Shown piece by piece: positions 16,717 to 25,710 of a DNA stretch of 64,000 bases. A program made the position numbers and the translations under genes. Position 1 is the stretch's first letter; every line of letters starts with the position of its first letter. The stretch is from Gammaproteobacteria bacterium (GTDB taxonomy: Bacteria; Pseudomonadota; Gammaproteobacteria; Nevskiales; Nevskiaceae), in contig JAPLSB010000015.1 of assembly GCA_026398875.1 (NCBI GenBank), forward strand, positions 107,732 through 171,731. Direction: 5' to 3'. The notes below the pieces were generated by a model. That model searched no databases. It worked only from the letters and a program-made list of their open reading frames with translations, and was not told the DNA's origin.

Positions 16717-18849
16717 ATGACTGAAACCCAAACCGTCGAACGCATTCATCACCGCGCCTGCAATCTTTGCGAAGCGATCTGCGGGCTGGAAATCCGCGTG
16801 GCCGGCGAGCAGATCCTGTCGATCCGTCCGGACGATGCCGACCCGCTGTCGCAGGGCCACATCTGCCCGAAGGCGGTCGCGCTGAAGGATCTGTTCGATG
16901 ACCCCGACCGGCTGCGCAAGCCGATCCGGCGCACCGCCGACGGCTGGGTCGAGATGGAATGGGACGCCGCGTTCGATCTGGTCGCCGACCGGCTGTGCGC
17001 GGTTGTCGAGGAGCACGGCCCGGATGCCGTCGCCAACTACCTCGGCAACCCGACGGTGCACAACTATGGCGGCCTGACCCATGGCCCGCGCTTCCTGTCG
17101 ACGATCAAGACCCGAAACCGCTTTTCGGCGACCTCGGTCGACCAGCTGCCGCATCAGCTGCTGGCCTACTGGATGTACGGCCACCAGCTGATGGTGCCGA
17201 TCGCCGATATCGACCGCTGCGACTATCTGCTGGTCCTCGGTGCGAATCCGATGGCGTCGAACGGCAGCCTGATGACCGTGCCGGCGTTCCCGAAGCGGCT
17301 GAAGGCGCTGCAGGCGCGCGGCGGGAAGATGGTGCTGCTCGACCCGCGCCGCACCGAAACCGCCGAAGTGGCCGACGAGCATCTGTTCATCCGCCCGGGC
17401 ACCGATGCCGCGTTCCTGGCCGGCCTGCTGAAGGTGATCGATGCCGAGAATCTTGGCCGTCCGGGTCGGCTCGCCGCGTTCGAGGACGGCCTGGAAGTGG
17501 CGCTGGCCGACATCGGTGCGCTGAGCCTCGATGCGCTGGCTGCGCACTGCGGCATTCCGGTTGCGACCATCGAGCGCATCGCCCGTGAATTCGCTGCAGC
17601 ACCGCGCGCGGCGGCCTACGGCCGCATGGGCGTGTCGACGCAGGCGCGCGGCACCTTGTGCCAGTGGCTGATCCAGCTGCTGAACATCGCCACCGGCAAT
17701 CTCGATCGCGAAGGCGGCGCGATGTTCACCCGGCCAGCGGTCGATCTGATCGACAACCCGACGTCGAAGCCCGGCAGTTTCGGTCGCTGGAAAAGCCGCG
17801 TGCGTGGTCTGCCGGAATTCGGCGGCGAGCTGCCGGTGGCCGCGCTTGCCGAGGAAATCCTCACCGAAGGCGAAGGCCAGGTCCGGGCGCTGATTACCGT
17901 GGCCGGCAATCCGGTGCTGTCGACACCGAACGGTGCGCAGCTCGACCGGGCACTCGACAGCCTCGCGTTCATGGTGTCGGTCGACTTCTACCTGAACGAG
18001 ACGACGCGCCATGCCGACGTGATCCTGCCGCCGACCTGCACGCTGGAGCACGATCACTACGACCTGATCTTTCATGCCTTCGCGGTGCGCAACACCGCGC
18101 GCTACAGCGCGCCGCTGTTCGAGCGGCCCGCGCATGCGCGCCACGACTGGGAAATCTTCGAAGCGCTTGGCGACCGCATTGCCGCCCGGCTCGGAGCCAA
18201 GCGCAGCCCGCATCCGCGGCCTGATCAGGTCATCGACATGGGCCTGCAGATCGGCCCTTACAGTGCGATGCGCAAGCATCCGCTGAAGCTGTCGCTGGCG
18301 GCACTGAAGGCTGCACCGCACGGCGTCGACCTCGGCGCGCTGGAACCCTGCCTGCCCGAGCGGCTGCAGACCGAGGGCAAGTTCCTGCTGTGCGCGCCGC
18401 CGCAGATGATCGCCGAACTCGCCGACTTCGCGGCACATCTGGCAGCGCAGAACGACGGCGCCGGGCTGTCGCTGATCGGCCGCCGCCACGTGCGCAGCAA
18501 CAATTCGTGGATGCACAACTCGCTGAGGCTGGTGAAGGGCCCGGTGCGCAATCGCCTGCTGATGCACCCGGACGACCTGGCTGCCCGCGGCCTGCGCGAT
18601 GGCGCGACGGTGCGCGTGGCGTCCCGCGTTGGCGCTGTCGACGTCGAAGTCGAAGCGTCCGACACGATGATGCCGGGCGTGGTCAGCCTGCCGCACGGCT
18701 GGGGCCACGATCGCGCGGGCACGCGCATCGGCATTGCCGAAGCCCATGCCGGCGTCAGCCCGAACGATCTGACCGACGAACTGCTGCTGGATCCGGTCAG
18801 CGGCAACGCCGCGCTGAACGGTGTGCCGGTGACCGTCGCCGCTGCCTGA
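16717..18849 (+). CDS. molybdopterin-dependent oxidoreductase
   Basis: A 710-aa protein of the DMSO-reductase superfamily. Cys15, Cys18, Cys22 and Cys50 form the N-terminal [4Fe-4S] site, followed by domains that bind two molybdopterin guanine dinucleotides (VLGANPMASNG, LLDPRRTETAEVADEHLFIR) and a C-terminal dinucleotide-binding fold (MHPDDLAARGLRDGATVRV). No twin-arginine signal is present, so it is cytoplasmic. It resembles formate dehydrogenase/assimilatory nitrate reductase-like enzymes of unassigned substrate. A GGGAGGAG ribosome-binding site precedes the ATG. It heads a close-packed run that continues to tag at 23076. Confidence 0.9.
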   Translation: MTETQTVERIHHRACNLCEAICGLEIRVAGEQILSIRPDDADPLSQGHICPKAVALKDLFDDPDRLRKPIRRTADGWVEMEWDAAFDLVADRLCAVVEEHGPDAVANYLGNPTVHNYGGLTHGPRFLSTIKTRNRFSATSVDQLPHQLLAYWMYGHQLMVPIADIDRCDYLLVLGANPMASNGSLMTVPAFPKRLKALQARGGKMVLLDPRRTETAEVADEHLFIRPGTDAAFLAGLLKVIDAENLGRPGRLAAFEDGLEVALADIGALSLDALAAHCGIPVATIERIAREFAAAPRAAAYGRMGVSTQARGTLCQWLIQLLNIATGNLDREGGAMFTRPAVDLIDNPTSKPGSFGRWKSRVRGLPEFGGELPVAALAEEILTEGEGQVRALITVAGNPVLSTPNGAQLDRALDSLAFMVSVDFYLNETTRHADVILPPTCTLEHDHYDLIFHAFAVRNTARYSAPLFERPAHARHDWEIFEALGDRIAARLGAKRSPHPRPDQVIDMGLQIGPYSAMRKHPLKLSLAALKAAPHGVDLGALEPCLPERLQTEGKFLLCAPPQMIAELADFAAHLAAQNDGAGLSLIGRRHVRSNNSWMHNSLRLVKGPVRNRLLMHPDDLAARGLRDGATVRVASRVGAVDVEVEASDTMMPGVVSLPHGWGHDRAGTRIGIAEAHAGVSPNDLTDELLLDPVSGNAALNGVPVTVAAA

Positions 18850-18863
18850 AATCCGCCATCCGC

Positions 18864-19370
18864 ATGTTCAATCTCGAAGCGAAGTTCCGGCTGCCTGATC
18901 ACGCTGCCGCACGTGCTGCCGCCATCGCCATCGGCTACCGGCCGGAAGCGGTGCTGAACCAGCGCGACACCTTTTTCGTGGTCGCCACCGGCAAGCTCAA
19001 GCTGCGCGAGGAAGACCAGCGCAGCTACATGATCGGCTACGGCCGGGTCGAGCGGGACGGCCTGCAGCTCAGCGAGTACCAGATGGTGCCGGTGCCCGAT
19101 CCGGGCGCGATGCGGACGCTGCTGGCCGGCACGCTCGGCGTGCTGGCCGAAGTGCGCAAGCGCCGCACCTTGCTGCTGTGCCGCAACGTGCGGCTGCATC
19201 TGGACGAGGTCGAAGGGCTGGGACTGCTCGGCGAGATCGAAGCGGTGGTGCCCGACGGCGGTGACCCGGAAGCCGAGCGCGCCTTCGTCGATGCCACGCT
19301 CGCTGCACTCGGCGTCAGCCGGGACCAGCTGATCGAAGGCTCGTATTTCGAGATGGCCCGGCCTGCATGA
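18864..19370 (+). CDS. CYTH-domain protein (class IV adenylate cyclase/triphosphatase-like)
   Basis: A 168-aa protein starting MFNLEAKFRL, a CYTH-like strand, with ERK-type charged pairs and KLKLREEDQ in the next strand. Further strands (YGRVERDGLQLSEYQ, VRLHLDEVEGLG) fit the triphosphate-tunnel fold. CYTH proteins are class IV adenylate cyclases, thiamine triphosphatases or inorganic triphosphatases; the first Glu motif is reduced (EAK rather than ExExK), so activity is uncertain. It starts 14 nt after the oxidoreductase gene and overlaps the next gene by 4 nt. Confidence 0.75.
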   Translation: MFNLEAKFRLPDHAAARAAAIAIGYRPEAVLNQRDTFFVVATGKLKLREEDQRSYMIGYGRVERDGLQLSEYQMVPVPDPGAMRTLLAGTLGVLAEVRKRRTLLLCRNVRLHLDEVEGLGLLGEIEAVVPDGGDPEAERAFVDATLAALGVSRDQLIEGSYFEMARPA

Positions 19371-20425
19371 CCGGCCGCGGGCTGCTGGCGCGTGCGCTGA
19401 CCTTGGCCCTGACGCTGACCCTGTCCGGCTGCGCGACGCTTGATTACTACCGCCATCTGGCCAGTGGCCAGTACGCGCTGCTGGCGGCGCGCAAGCCGAT
19501 CGCCAAGCTGATTGCCGAGCCGTCGACGAACGAGGCGCTGCGCAAGCGCCTGCAGCTGGCGCTCGATGCCCGCGCGTTCGCGTCCGACCTGCTGGCGCTG
19601 CCACGCAATGGCAGCTACACCGAATACGCCGATGTCGGCCGTCCCTGGGTGCTGAAGAACCTGTTCGCGGCCAAGGAGTTTTCTCTGGAGCCGGTCGAGC
19701 AGTGCTTCCCGATTGCCGGCTGTGTCGCCTACCGCGGCTATTACGACGAAGCGCTGGCGCGCGACGAAGCCGAGCGGCTGAAGGCACAGGGCTATGAAGT
19801 GTTCATCGGCGACGTGCCGGCGTTCTCCACCCTCGGCTGGTTCGACGATCCGGTGCTGAACACGATGCTGCGCTGGGACGATGACGAGCTGGTCGGCACG
19901 CTGTTTCACGAGCTGGCTCACCAGCGGCTGTACCTGCCGGGCGACACGGCATTCAACGAATCGTTCGCCAGCTTCGTCGAGCGCGAAGGGCTGCGCCGCT
20001 GGCAGGCGGCCCGAGGCCTGCCCGAAGCGGGCAGCCTGCGCAGCATCCGCGCCGAGCAGTTCGTGGCGCTGATGCTGCGGCTGCGCGAGCGGCTGCAGGC
20101 GATCTACGACGGCGATCAGCCCGACACCTCGAAGCGCAGCGCCAAGGCCGCGGCGATCGCCGTGATGCGCGATGAATACCGCGCGCTGCGCGACGGAGAC
20201 TGGCAGGGCTACGCCGGCTACGACGACTTCGTGAACGGCGAGATCAACAATGCCAAGCTGGTGCCGTTCGGCCTGTACCACGCGCTGATTCCCGGCTTTG
20301 CGCGGCTGTTCGAGCAGGCCGGCGGCGATCTGCCGGCGTTCTACAAGGCGGCCGAAACGCTGGCCAAGGCCGATCCCGAACAGCGTCAGCAGACGCTCGA
20401 AGCAACCGATACCCCTACGCCATGA
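19367..20425 (+). CDS. aminopeptidase-like zinc metalloprotease, lipoprotein
   Basis: A 352-aa protein. The signal peptide ends in a lipobox (LSGC, Cys22), so it is a lipoprotein anchored in the cell envelope. The zinc motif HELAHQ at 181-186 and NESFASFVE (Glu198, likely third ligand) match the Aminopep family (PF10023, putative aminopeptidases). ATGA overlaps at both ends (19367-19370 with the CYTH gene; 20422-20425 with rsmE) indicate a coupled operon. The substrate is unknown. Confidence 0.85.
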   Translation: MTGRGLLARALTLALTLTLSGCATLDYYRHLASGQYALLAARKPIAKLIAEPSTNEALRKRLQLALDARAFASDLLALPRNGSYTEYADVGRPWVLKNLFAAKEFSLEPVEQCFPIAGCVAYRGYYDEALARDEAERLKAQGYEVFIGDVPAFSTLGWFDDPVLNTMLRWDDDELVGTLFHELAHQRLYLPGDTAFNESFASFVEREGLRRWQAARGLPEAGSLRSIRAEQFVALMLRLRERLQAIYDGDQPDTSKRSAKAAAIAVMRDEYRALRDGDWQGYAGYDDFVNGEINNAKLVPFGLYHALIPGFARLFEQAGGDLPAFYKAAETLAKADPEQRQQTLEATDTPTP

Positions 20426-21147
20426 CCCGTATCCATGTGGCTGCCGCACTGTCCGTCGGCGCCGAACTCGATCTGCCGGATGACGCCGCACGCCACGTGG
20501 CCCAGGTGTTGCGGATGCGCGCCGGCGAAGCACTGACGCTGTTCGATGGCGCCGCTGGCGAATACGCAGCGGTGATCGTCGAAGCCGGCCGCCGCGACGT
20601 GCGCGTGCGGATCGACCGCCACGATCCGGTCGACCGCGAATCGCGGCTCGACGTGACGCTGGCGCAGTGCGTGTCGAAGGGCGACCGCATGGACTACACG
20701 ATCCAGAAGGCGGTCGAACTCGGCGTGACCCGCATCGTGCCGCTGCTGTCGGAACGCAGCGTGGTCAAGCTCGATGCCGAGCGCTGGGACAAGAAGCTCG
20801 AACACTGGCGCGGTGTCGCGGTGTCGGCCTGCGAGCAGAGCGGCCGCACGCGCGTGCCTGAAGTCGCGGCAGTGCAGAAGCTCGACGCCTGGCTGGCCGC
20901 GCCTGCCGATGGCGCACTGCGGCTGGTGCTGGCGCCGACTGCATCGGTATCGCTGCGGACACTCGATGCGGCCACGAAGATCGCGTTGCTGATTGGCCCG
21001 GAAGGCGGCTTGTCGGACCCGGAAATCAGCGCTGCCCGGCACGCGGGCTGTGTCGGCATCGGCCTCGGGCCGCGCGTGCTGCGCACCGAGACAGCAGGTG
21101 TCGCAACACTGGCGGCACTGCAGCTGCTGTGGGGCGATCTCGGCTGA
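20422..21147 (+). CDS. rsmE: 16S rRNA (uracil1498-N3)-methyltransferase
   Basis: A 241-aa SPOUT-class methyltransferase that methylates N3 of U1498 in 16S rRNA using SAM. The N-terminal PUA-like domain (residues 1-70, HVAQVLRMRAGEALTLFDG) is followed by the knotted SPOUT domain with QKAVELGVTRIVPLLSERS, LIGPEGGLSDPEI and the C-terminal LGPRVLRTETAGV. Length and motifs are normal. It overlaps the preceding stop by 4 nt. Confidence 0.95.
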   Translation: MTRIHVAAALSVGAELDLPDDAARHVAQVLRMRAGEALTLFDGAAGEYAAVIVEAGRRDVRVRIDRHDPVDRESRLDVTLAQCVSKGDRMDYTIQKAVELGVTRIVPLLSERSVVKLDAERWDKKLEHWRGVAVSACEQSGRTRVPEVAAVQKLDAWLAAPADGALRLVLAPTASVSLRTLDAATKIALLIGPEGGLSDPEISAARHAGCVGIGLGPRVLRTETAGVATLAALQLLWGDLG

Positions 21148-21184
21148 GCGGCATGATGTCCCACCTCTGGATGATGCCGACACC

Positions 21185-22507
21185 ATGCTGATCACCAACG
21201 CCACGCTGATCAACGAAGGTCGCCGCTTCGAAGCCGACCTGCTGATCGTCGGCGAGCGGATCGCGAAGATCGCGCCGAAGATCAGCGCGCCGGCGGGTGT
21301 CGAAGTATTCGACGCCAGAGGCCGCCTGCTGCTGCCCGGACTGATCGACGACCAGGTGCATTTCCGCGAGCCGGGCCTGACCGCCAAGGGCGATCTGGCG
21401 AGCGAATCGGCAGCCGCCGTGGCCGGTGGCGTGACCAGCTTCTTAGACATGCCGAACGTCAATCCGCAGACGGTCACCCGCGCGGCACTGGCCGACAAGT
21501 ACCGCATCGCCGCCGGTCGCACGTTCGCGAACCACGCGTTCTACATGGGCACCACCAACGACAACCTGTCGGAGCTGGAAGCGCTGCAGAAAGGCGAGGC
21601 CTGCGCGATCAAGATCTTCATGGGGGCCTCCACCGGCAACATGCTGGTCGACAACCCGGACACGCTCGACAAGATCTTCCAGCGCGCGCCGTTGATGATC
21701 GTCACGCACTGCGAAGACACGCCGATGATCAAGGCCGCCGAGGACGCGGCGCGCGCGCAGTATGGCGACGACGTGCCGTTCTCCGAGCATCCTTACATCC
21801 GCTCGGCTGCCGCCTGCTACAAGTCCACCGAGCTGGCTGTGGGCCTCGCGAAGAAGCACGGCAGCCGGCTGCACGTGCTGCACCTGACGTCGGCCAGCGA
21901 GCTGCCGTTCTTCGCCGCCGGCAACGTCAAGACCAAGCAGATCAGCGTCGAGGCCTGCGTCCATCACCTGTACTTCGACGAAAGCGACTATCCGCATCTC
22001 GGCGCGAAGCTGAAGTGCAATCCGGCGGTCAAGACGCTGCTGGATCGGGAAGCACTGGTGGCGGCGGTGCGCGACGGCGTCATCGACATCATTGCCACCG
22101 ACCACGCGCCGCACACGCGTGAAGAGAAGGCCAACCGCTACTTCAAGGCGCCGAGCGGTCTGCCGCTGGTCCAGCACAGCCTGCTGGCGCTGCTGGAACT
22201 GGTCGGGCGTGGCGAGCTGTCGCTGGAGACGGTCATCGAGCGTGCCTGCCACGCACCGGCCGAGCGCTTCGGCATCGTCGACCGCGGCTATCTGCGCGAA
22301 GGCGGCTATGCCGATCTGGTCGTCGTCGATCCGAACGGCATCACCGACGTGACGCCGGAAAGCATCCGCTACAAGTGCGGCTGGTCGCCGTTCGACGGCC
22401 ACCGCTTCAAGGCCCGCATCGATGCCACCTGGGTCAACGGCAAGCTGGTGTATCGCGATGGCGCATTGCGTCCGCAGCCATTCGGCCAGCGGATCCAGTT
22501 CGCGTGA
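21185..22507 (+). CDS. pyrC: dihydroorotase
   Basis: A 440-aa amidohydrolase that closes N-carbamoyl-aspartate to dihydroorotate in pyrimidine synthesis. Seen: the metal-site strand GLIDDQVHFREPG, the Lys in CAIKIFMGASTG (the usual carboxylated Lys), His ligands in IVTHCED and LHVLHLTSA, and IIATDHAPHTREEK with the catalytic Asp. The first His of the usual HxH reads Gln (DDQVH); I recall this DDQVHFREPG form from a dihydroorotase subgroup in other bacteria. The ATG at 21185 is 37 nt after the rsmE stop. The stop overlaps the tag start. Confidence 0.9.
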   Translation: MLITNATLINEGRRFEADLLIVGERIAKIAPKISAPAGVEVFDARGRLLLPGLIDDQVHFREPGLTAKGDLASESAAAVAGGVTSFLDMPNVNPQTVTRAALADKYRIAAGRTFANHAFYMGTTNDNLSELEALQKGEACAIKIFMGASTGNMLVDNPDTLDKIFQRAPLMIVTHCEDTPMIKAAEDAARAQYGDDVPFSEHPYIRSAAACYKSTELAVGLAKKHGSRLHVLHLTSASELPFFAAGNVKTKQISVEACVHHLYFDESDYPHLGAKLKCNPAVKTLLDREALVAAVRDGVIDIIATDHAPHTREEKANRYFKAPSGLPLVQHSLLALLELVGRGELSLETVIERACHAPAERFGIVDRGYLREGGYADLVVVDPNGITDVTPESIRYKCGWSPFDGHRFKARIDATWVNGKLVYRDGALRPQPFGQRIQFA

Positions 22508-23076
22508 GCGCCGCCTTGCCACCGACGCCCTGCGCCTGGGCGATGAAGACAGCGGGCGAACGCGCATACCACGACGCCGAATGGGGCAAGCCGGTGCACG
22601 ATGACCGGCTGCTGTTCGAGATGCTGATTCTCGAAGGCGCGCAGGCCGGCCTGAGCTGGTCGACGATCCTCGCCAAGCGCGACGGTTATCGCGCCGCCTT
22701 CGACCACTTCGATGCTCGCAGGATCGCCGCCTACACCGATGCCGATCGCGAGCGGCTGATGAACGATGCCGGCATTGTCCGCAACCGGCTGAAGATCAAC
22801 GCCGCGATCACCAACGCTCAGGCCTACCTGCGGCTCTGCGCGGAACAGGGCAGCCTTGACGCCTGGCTGTGGCAGCACGTCGATGGCCAGCCCGTGGTCA
22901 ATCGCTGGACCGAGATGAAGCAGATTCCCGCGCGCACCGAGCTGTCCGACCGCATCAGCAAGGCGCTGCTGAAGCGTGGCTTCAAGTTTGTTGGCTCGAC
23001 GATCATCTACGCGTATCTGCAGGCGGTGGGCGTGGTCAACGACCATCTCGTCGGCTGTCCCGCACGCGGGGGCTAA
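22504..23076 (+). CDS. tag: DNA-3-methyladenine glycosylase I
   Basis: A 190-aa base-excision repair enzyme that removes 3-methyladenine. The start is GTG at 22504, overlapping the pyrC stop (GTGA); it gives the family length and places PCAWA near the N-terminus. YHDAEWGKPVHDD, FEMLILEGAQAGLSW and RNRLKINAAITNA (helix-hairpin-helix region) are typical. The zinc snap (Cys near residue 9, His in YHD, and the C-terminal His and Cys of NDHLVGC) is complete. Translationally coupled to pyrC. Confidence 0.93.
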   Translation: MSAALPPTPCAWAMKTAGERAYHDAEWGKPVHDDRLLFEMLILEGAQAGLSWSTILAKRDGYRAAFDHFDARRIAAYTDADRERLMNDAGIVRNRLKINAAITNAQAYLRLCAEQGSLDAWLWQHVDGQPVVNRWTEMKQIPARTELSDRISKALLKRGFKFVGSTIIYAYLQAVGVVNDHLVGCPARGG

Positions 23077-23139
23077 GCCGCGCGCTCCGGCTCGACAAAG
23101 CCGATTTCCGCACCCGGACCCGCGGGCTACACTCGGGCC

Positions 23140-24618
23140 GTGAACGCGCCGACCCCACCCCCGATCGATACCGCAGCCCTGTTCCCGGCGCTGTCGGCCG
23201 TGCTGCCGAAAGGCGCGCTGCTGACCACCGTCGAGCAGATGCGGCCCTATGAATGCGATGGCCTGTCGATGTACCGGCGACTTCCGTTGTGCGTGGCACT
23301 GCCGCACGACGAGGCGCAGGTCGCCGCCGTGCTGCGCATCTGCCATGCACGCGGGGTTCCGGTAGTGGCGCGCGGGCACGGCACTGGCCTGGCGGGTGGT
23401 GCGCTGCCCGAGGAAGGCGGCGTGCTGCTGTCGCTGGCGCGGCTGAACCGGATCGTCGAACTCGATCCGATCGCACGGATCGCCCGCGTGCAGCCGGGTG
23501 TGCGCAATCTGGCGATCAGCGAAGCCGCAGCGCCGCATGCGCTGTACTACGCGCCGGACCCGTCGAGCCAGATCGCCTGTTCGATCGGCGGCAACGTCGC
23601 CGAGAACTCCGGCGGCGTGCACTGCCTGAAGTACGGGCTGACCGTGCACAACGTCGTCGCGGCCCGGGTCGCGCTGGCTGACGGCGAGATCATCGAATTG
23701 GGTGGCGAAGCGCCGGACGCGCCCGGCTACGACCTGATGGCGCTGCTGGTCGGCTCCGAAGGCCTGCTCGGCGTGGTCACCGAAGTCACCGTCAAGCTGC
23801 TGCCGCGGCCGCAGCTGGCGCGCGTGGTGATGGCCTGCTTCGACAGCGTCGAGAAAGCCGGGCAGGGTGTGGCCGCGATCATCGCTGCCGGCATCATTCC
23901 GGCCGGGCTGGAAATGATGGACAAGCTGGCGATCGCGGCGGTCGAGGACTTCGTGCGTGCTGGCTACCCGCTCGATGCCGAAGCGATCCTGCTGGCCGAA
24001 AGCGACGGCACGCCGGAGGAAGTCGCCAACGAGATCGAGCGCATCGAAGCGGTGCTGGCAGCCAGTGGCGCCACCGCGATGCGCACCTCGAAGGACGAGG
24101 CCGAGCGGCTGAAGCTGTGGGCCGGTCGCAAGGCGGCGTTCCCGGCAGTGGGCCGGATCACGCCGGATTACTACTGCATGGACGGCACCATTCCGCGCCG
24201 CCATCTCGGCGACGTGCTGCGCAAGATCGCCGGCTTTTCCGACGAGTTCGGCCTGCGCTGCGCCAATGTCTTCCACGCCGGCGACGGCAACCTGCACCCG
24301 CTGATCTTCTACGACGCCAACAAGCCCGGCGATCTCGAAAAGGCCGAAGCCTTCGGCAACAAGATCCTCGATCTCAGTGTCGCGGTCGGCGGCACCATCA
24401 CCGGCGAGCACGGCGTGGGGGTCGAGAAGATCGACGCCATGTGCACGCAGTTCCATTCGCTGGAACTGGGCAGCTTTCACGCCGTGAAGGCGGCTTTCGA
24501 TCCGAAGGGCCTGCTCAATCCCGGCAAGGCGGTGCCGACCCTGCATCGCTGTGCCGAGATGGGCCGCATGCATGTGCATGCCGGCAAGACCGCGCATCCC
24601 GAACTGCCGCGCTTCTGA
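23140..24618 (+). CDS. glcD: glycolate oxidase FAD-binding subunit
   Basis: A 492-aa FAD_binding_4/FAD-oxidase-C protein, the catalytic subunit of glycolate oxidase (glycolate to glyoxylate). The FAD site includes RGHGTGLAGGALP and PDPSSQIACSIGGNVAENSG; the C-terminal half has NVFHAGDGNLHP and GGTITGEHGVGVEK. The length matches GlcD (499 in E. coli). The start is GTG; a TACACT at 23128-23133 lies exactly 6 nt upstream, so the transcript may begin at the start codon. It is the first gene of glcDEF. Confidence 0.93.
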   Translation: MNAPTPPPIDTAALFPALSAVLPKGALLTTVEQMRPYECDGLSMYRRLPLCVALPHDEAQVAAVLRICHARGVPVVARGHGTGLAGGALPEEGGVLLSLARLNRIVELDPIARIARVQPGVRNLAISEAAAPHALYYAPDPSSQIACSIGGNVAENSGGVHCLKYGLTVHNVVAARVALADGEIIELGGEAPDAPGYDLMALLVGSEGLLGVVTEVTVKLLPRPQLARVVMACFDSVEKAGQGVAAIIAAGIIPAGLEMMDKLAIAAVEDFVRAGYPLDAEAILLAESDGTPEEVANEIERIEAVLAASGATAMRTSKDEAERLKLWAGRKAAFPAVGRITPDYYCMDGTIPRRHLGDVLRKIAGFSDEFGLRCANVFHAGDGNLHPLIFYDANKPGDLEKAEAFGNKILDLSVAVGGTITGEHGVGVEKIDAMCTQFHSLELGSFHAVKAAFDPKGLLNPGKAVPTLHRCAEMGRMHVHAGKTAHPELPRF

Positions 24619-24625
24619 TCGCGCC

Positions 24626-25684
24626 ATGAGCGATTTCATCGAACAGGCGCAGGCGCGCATTCGCGCCGCGCAGGCCAGCGGCGCGCCGCTGGTCATTCGC
24701 GGTGGCGGCAGCAAGGATGGCATTGGCGGCGAGCCGGTCGGCGTCGTTGTCGAGACCGGCGGGCATCACGGCGTGGTCGATTACGACCCCAGCGAACTGG
24801 TGCTGACCGTCAAGGCTGGCACGCGCATCACCGAAGTCGAAGCGACACTGGCTGCCTCCGGCCAATGCCTGCCGTTCGAGCCGCCGTCGTTCGGCGGCGT
24901 GGCCACGGTTGGCGGCTGCGTCGCCAGCGGCCTGTCCGGGCCGCGTCGGCCCTATGCCGGCGCGGTGCGCGACTACCTGCTGGGCGTCACCCTGATCGAC
25001 GGCCGTGGCGATCTGCTGCGCTTCGGCGGCCAGGTGATGAAGAACGTCGCCGGCTTCGACACGTTCCGCTTGCAGGCCGGCGCGATGGGCACGCTCGGGC
25101 TGATCACCGAGGTCAGTTTCAAGGTGCTGCCGAAGCCGGAAGCCGACGAGACGCGGGTGTTCGCAGCGAACGCCGCCGAGGCGATCACGACGATGAACCG
25201 GCTGGCCGGCCAGCCGTTGCCGCTGGCCGGCGCGGTGCATCGCGATGGCCGCCTGATGCTGCGGCTGGCCGGCAACCCGGCCGCCGTGACGGCGGCACTG
25301 GCGAAGCTCGGCGGCGAGCCGCTGGCCGATGCGCCGGTGTTCTGGATGTCGATCCGCGAGCAGACGCATCCGTTCTTCGCCGGTGCCGCGCCGCTGTGGC
25401 GGCTGGCGGTCAAGCCAACCACGCCGCCACTGGCAGCCGACGGCATCGATGAGCTGATCGACTGGGGCGGCGGCCAGCGCTGGCTGCGCACCGTGCTGCC
25501 GGTCGATGCGGTCCGGGCACTTGCGGCAGCACACGGCGGCCACACCACGGCGCTGCGCGGCATCGCGCGCCAGCACACGTTCCAGCCGCCGGCTCCGGCA
25601 GTGATGGCGCTGCACCGGCGGCTGAAAGCGAGCTTCGACCCGGCCGGCATCCTCAACCGCGGCCGGCTGTATCCGGATCTGTGA
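24626..25684 (+). CDS. glcE: glycolate oxidase FAD-binding subunit
   Basis: A 352-aa FAD-binding subunit that pairs with GlcD. It has the N-terminal FAD_binding_4 motif IRGGGSKDGIG, then EPPSFGGVATVGGCVASGLS and FGGQVMKNVAGFD; the C-terminus ends in FDPAGILNRGRLYPDL as in GlcE. It starts 7 nt after glcD. After its stop come 26 nt of unique sequence and then three 150-bp repeats before glcF. Confidence 0.93.
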   Translation: MSDFIEQAQARIRAAQASGAPLVIRGGGSKDGIGGEPVGVVVETGGHHGVVDYDPSELVLTVKAGTRITEVEATLAASGQCLPFEPPSFGGVATVGGCVASGLSGPRRPYAGAVRDYLLGVTLIDGRGDLLRFGGQVMKNVAGFDTFRLQAGAMGTLGLITEVSFKVLPKPEADETRVFAANAAEAITTMNRLAGQPLPLAGAVHRDGRLMLRLAGNPAAVTAALAKLGGEPLADAPVFWMSIREQTHPFFAGAAPLWRLAVKPTTPPLAADGIDELIDWGGGQRWLRTVLPVDAVRALAAAHGGHTTALRGIARQHTFQPPAPAVMALHRRLKASFDPAGILNRGRLYPDL

Positions 25685-25710
25685 AGCGCATGTCCGATAC
25701 AGCACGGCTG

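Noticed and set aside
16069..18747. Very long open frame on the minus strand opposite the molybdopterin oxidoreductase gene
   Set aside because: It is the mirror of a well-supported gene; its translation is Arg/Ala/Gln/His-rich without any domain, a codon-bias artefact of high G+C.
22369..24723. 784-codon minus-strand open frame opposite tag and glcD
   Set aside because: Antisense shadow of two genes with clear motifs; no domain of its own.
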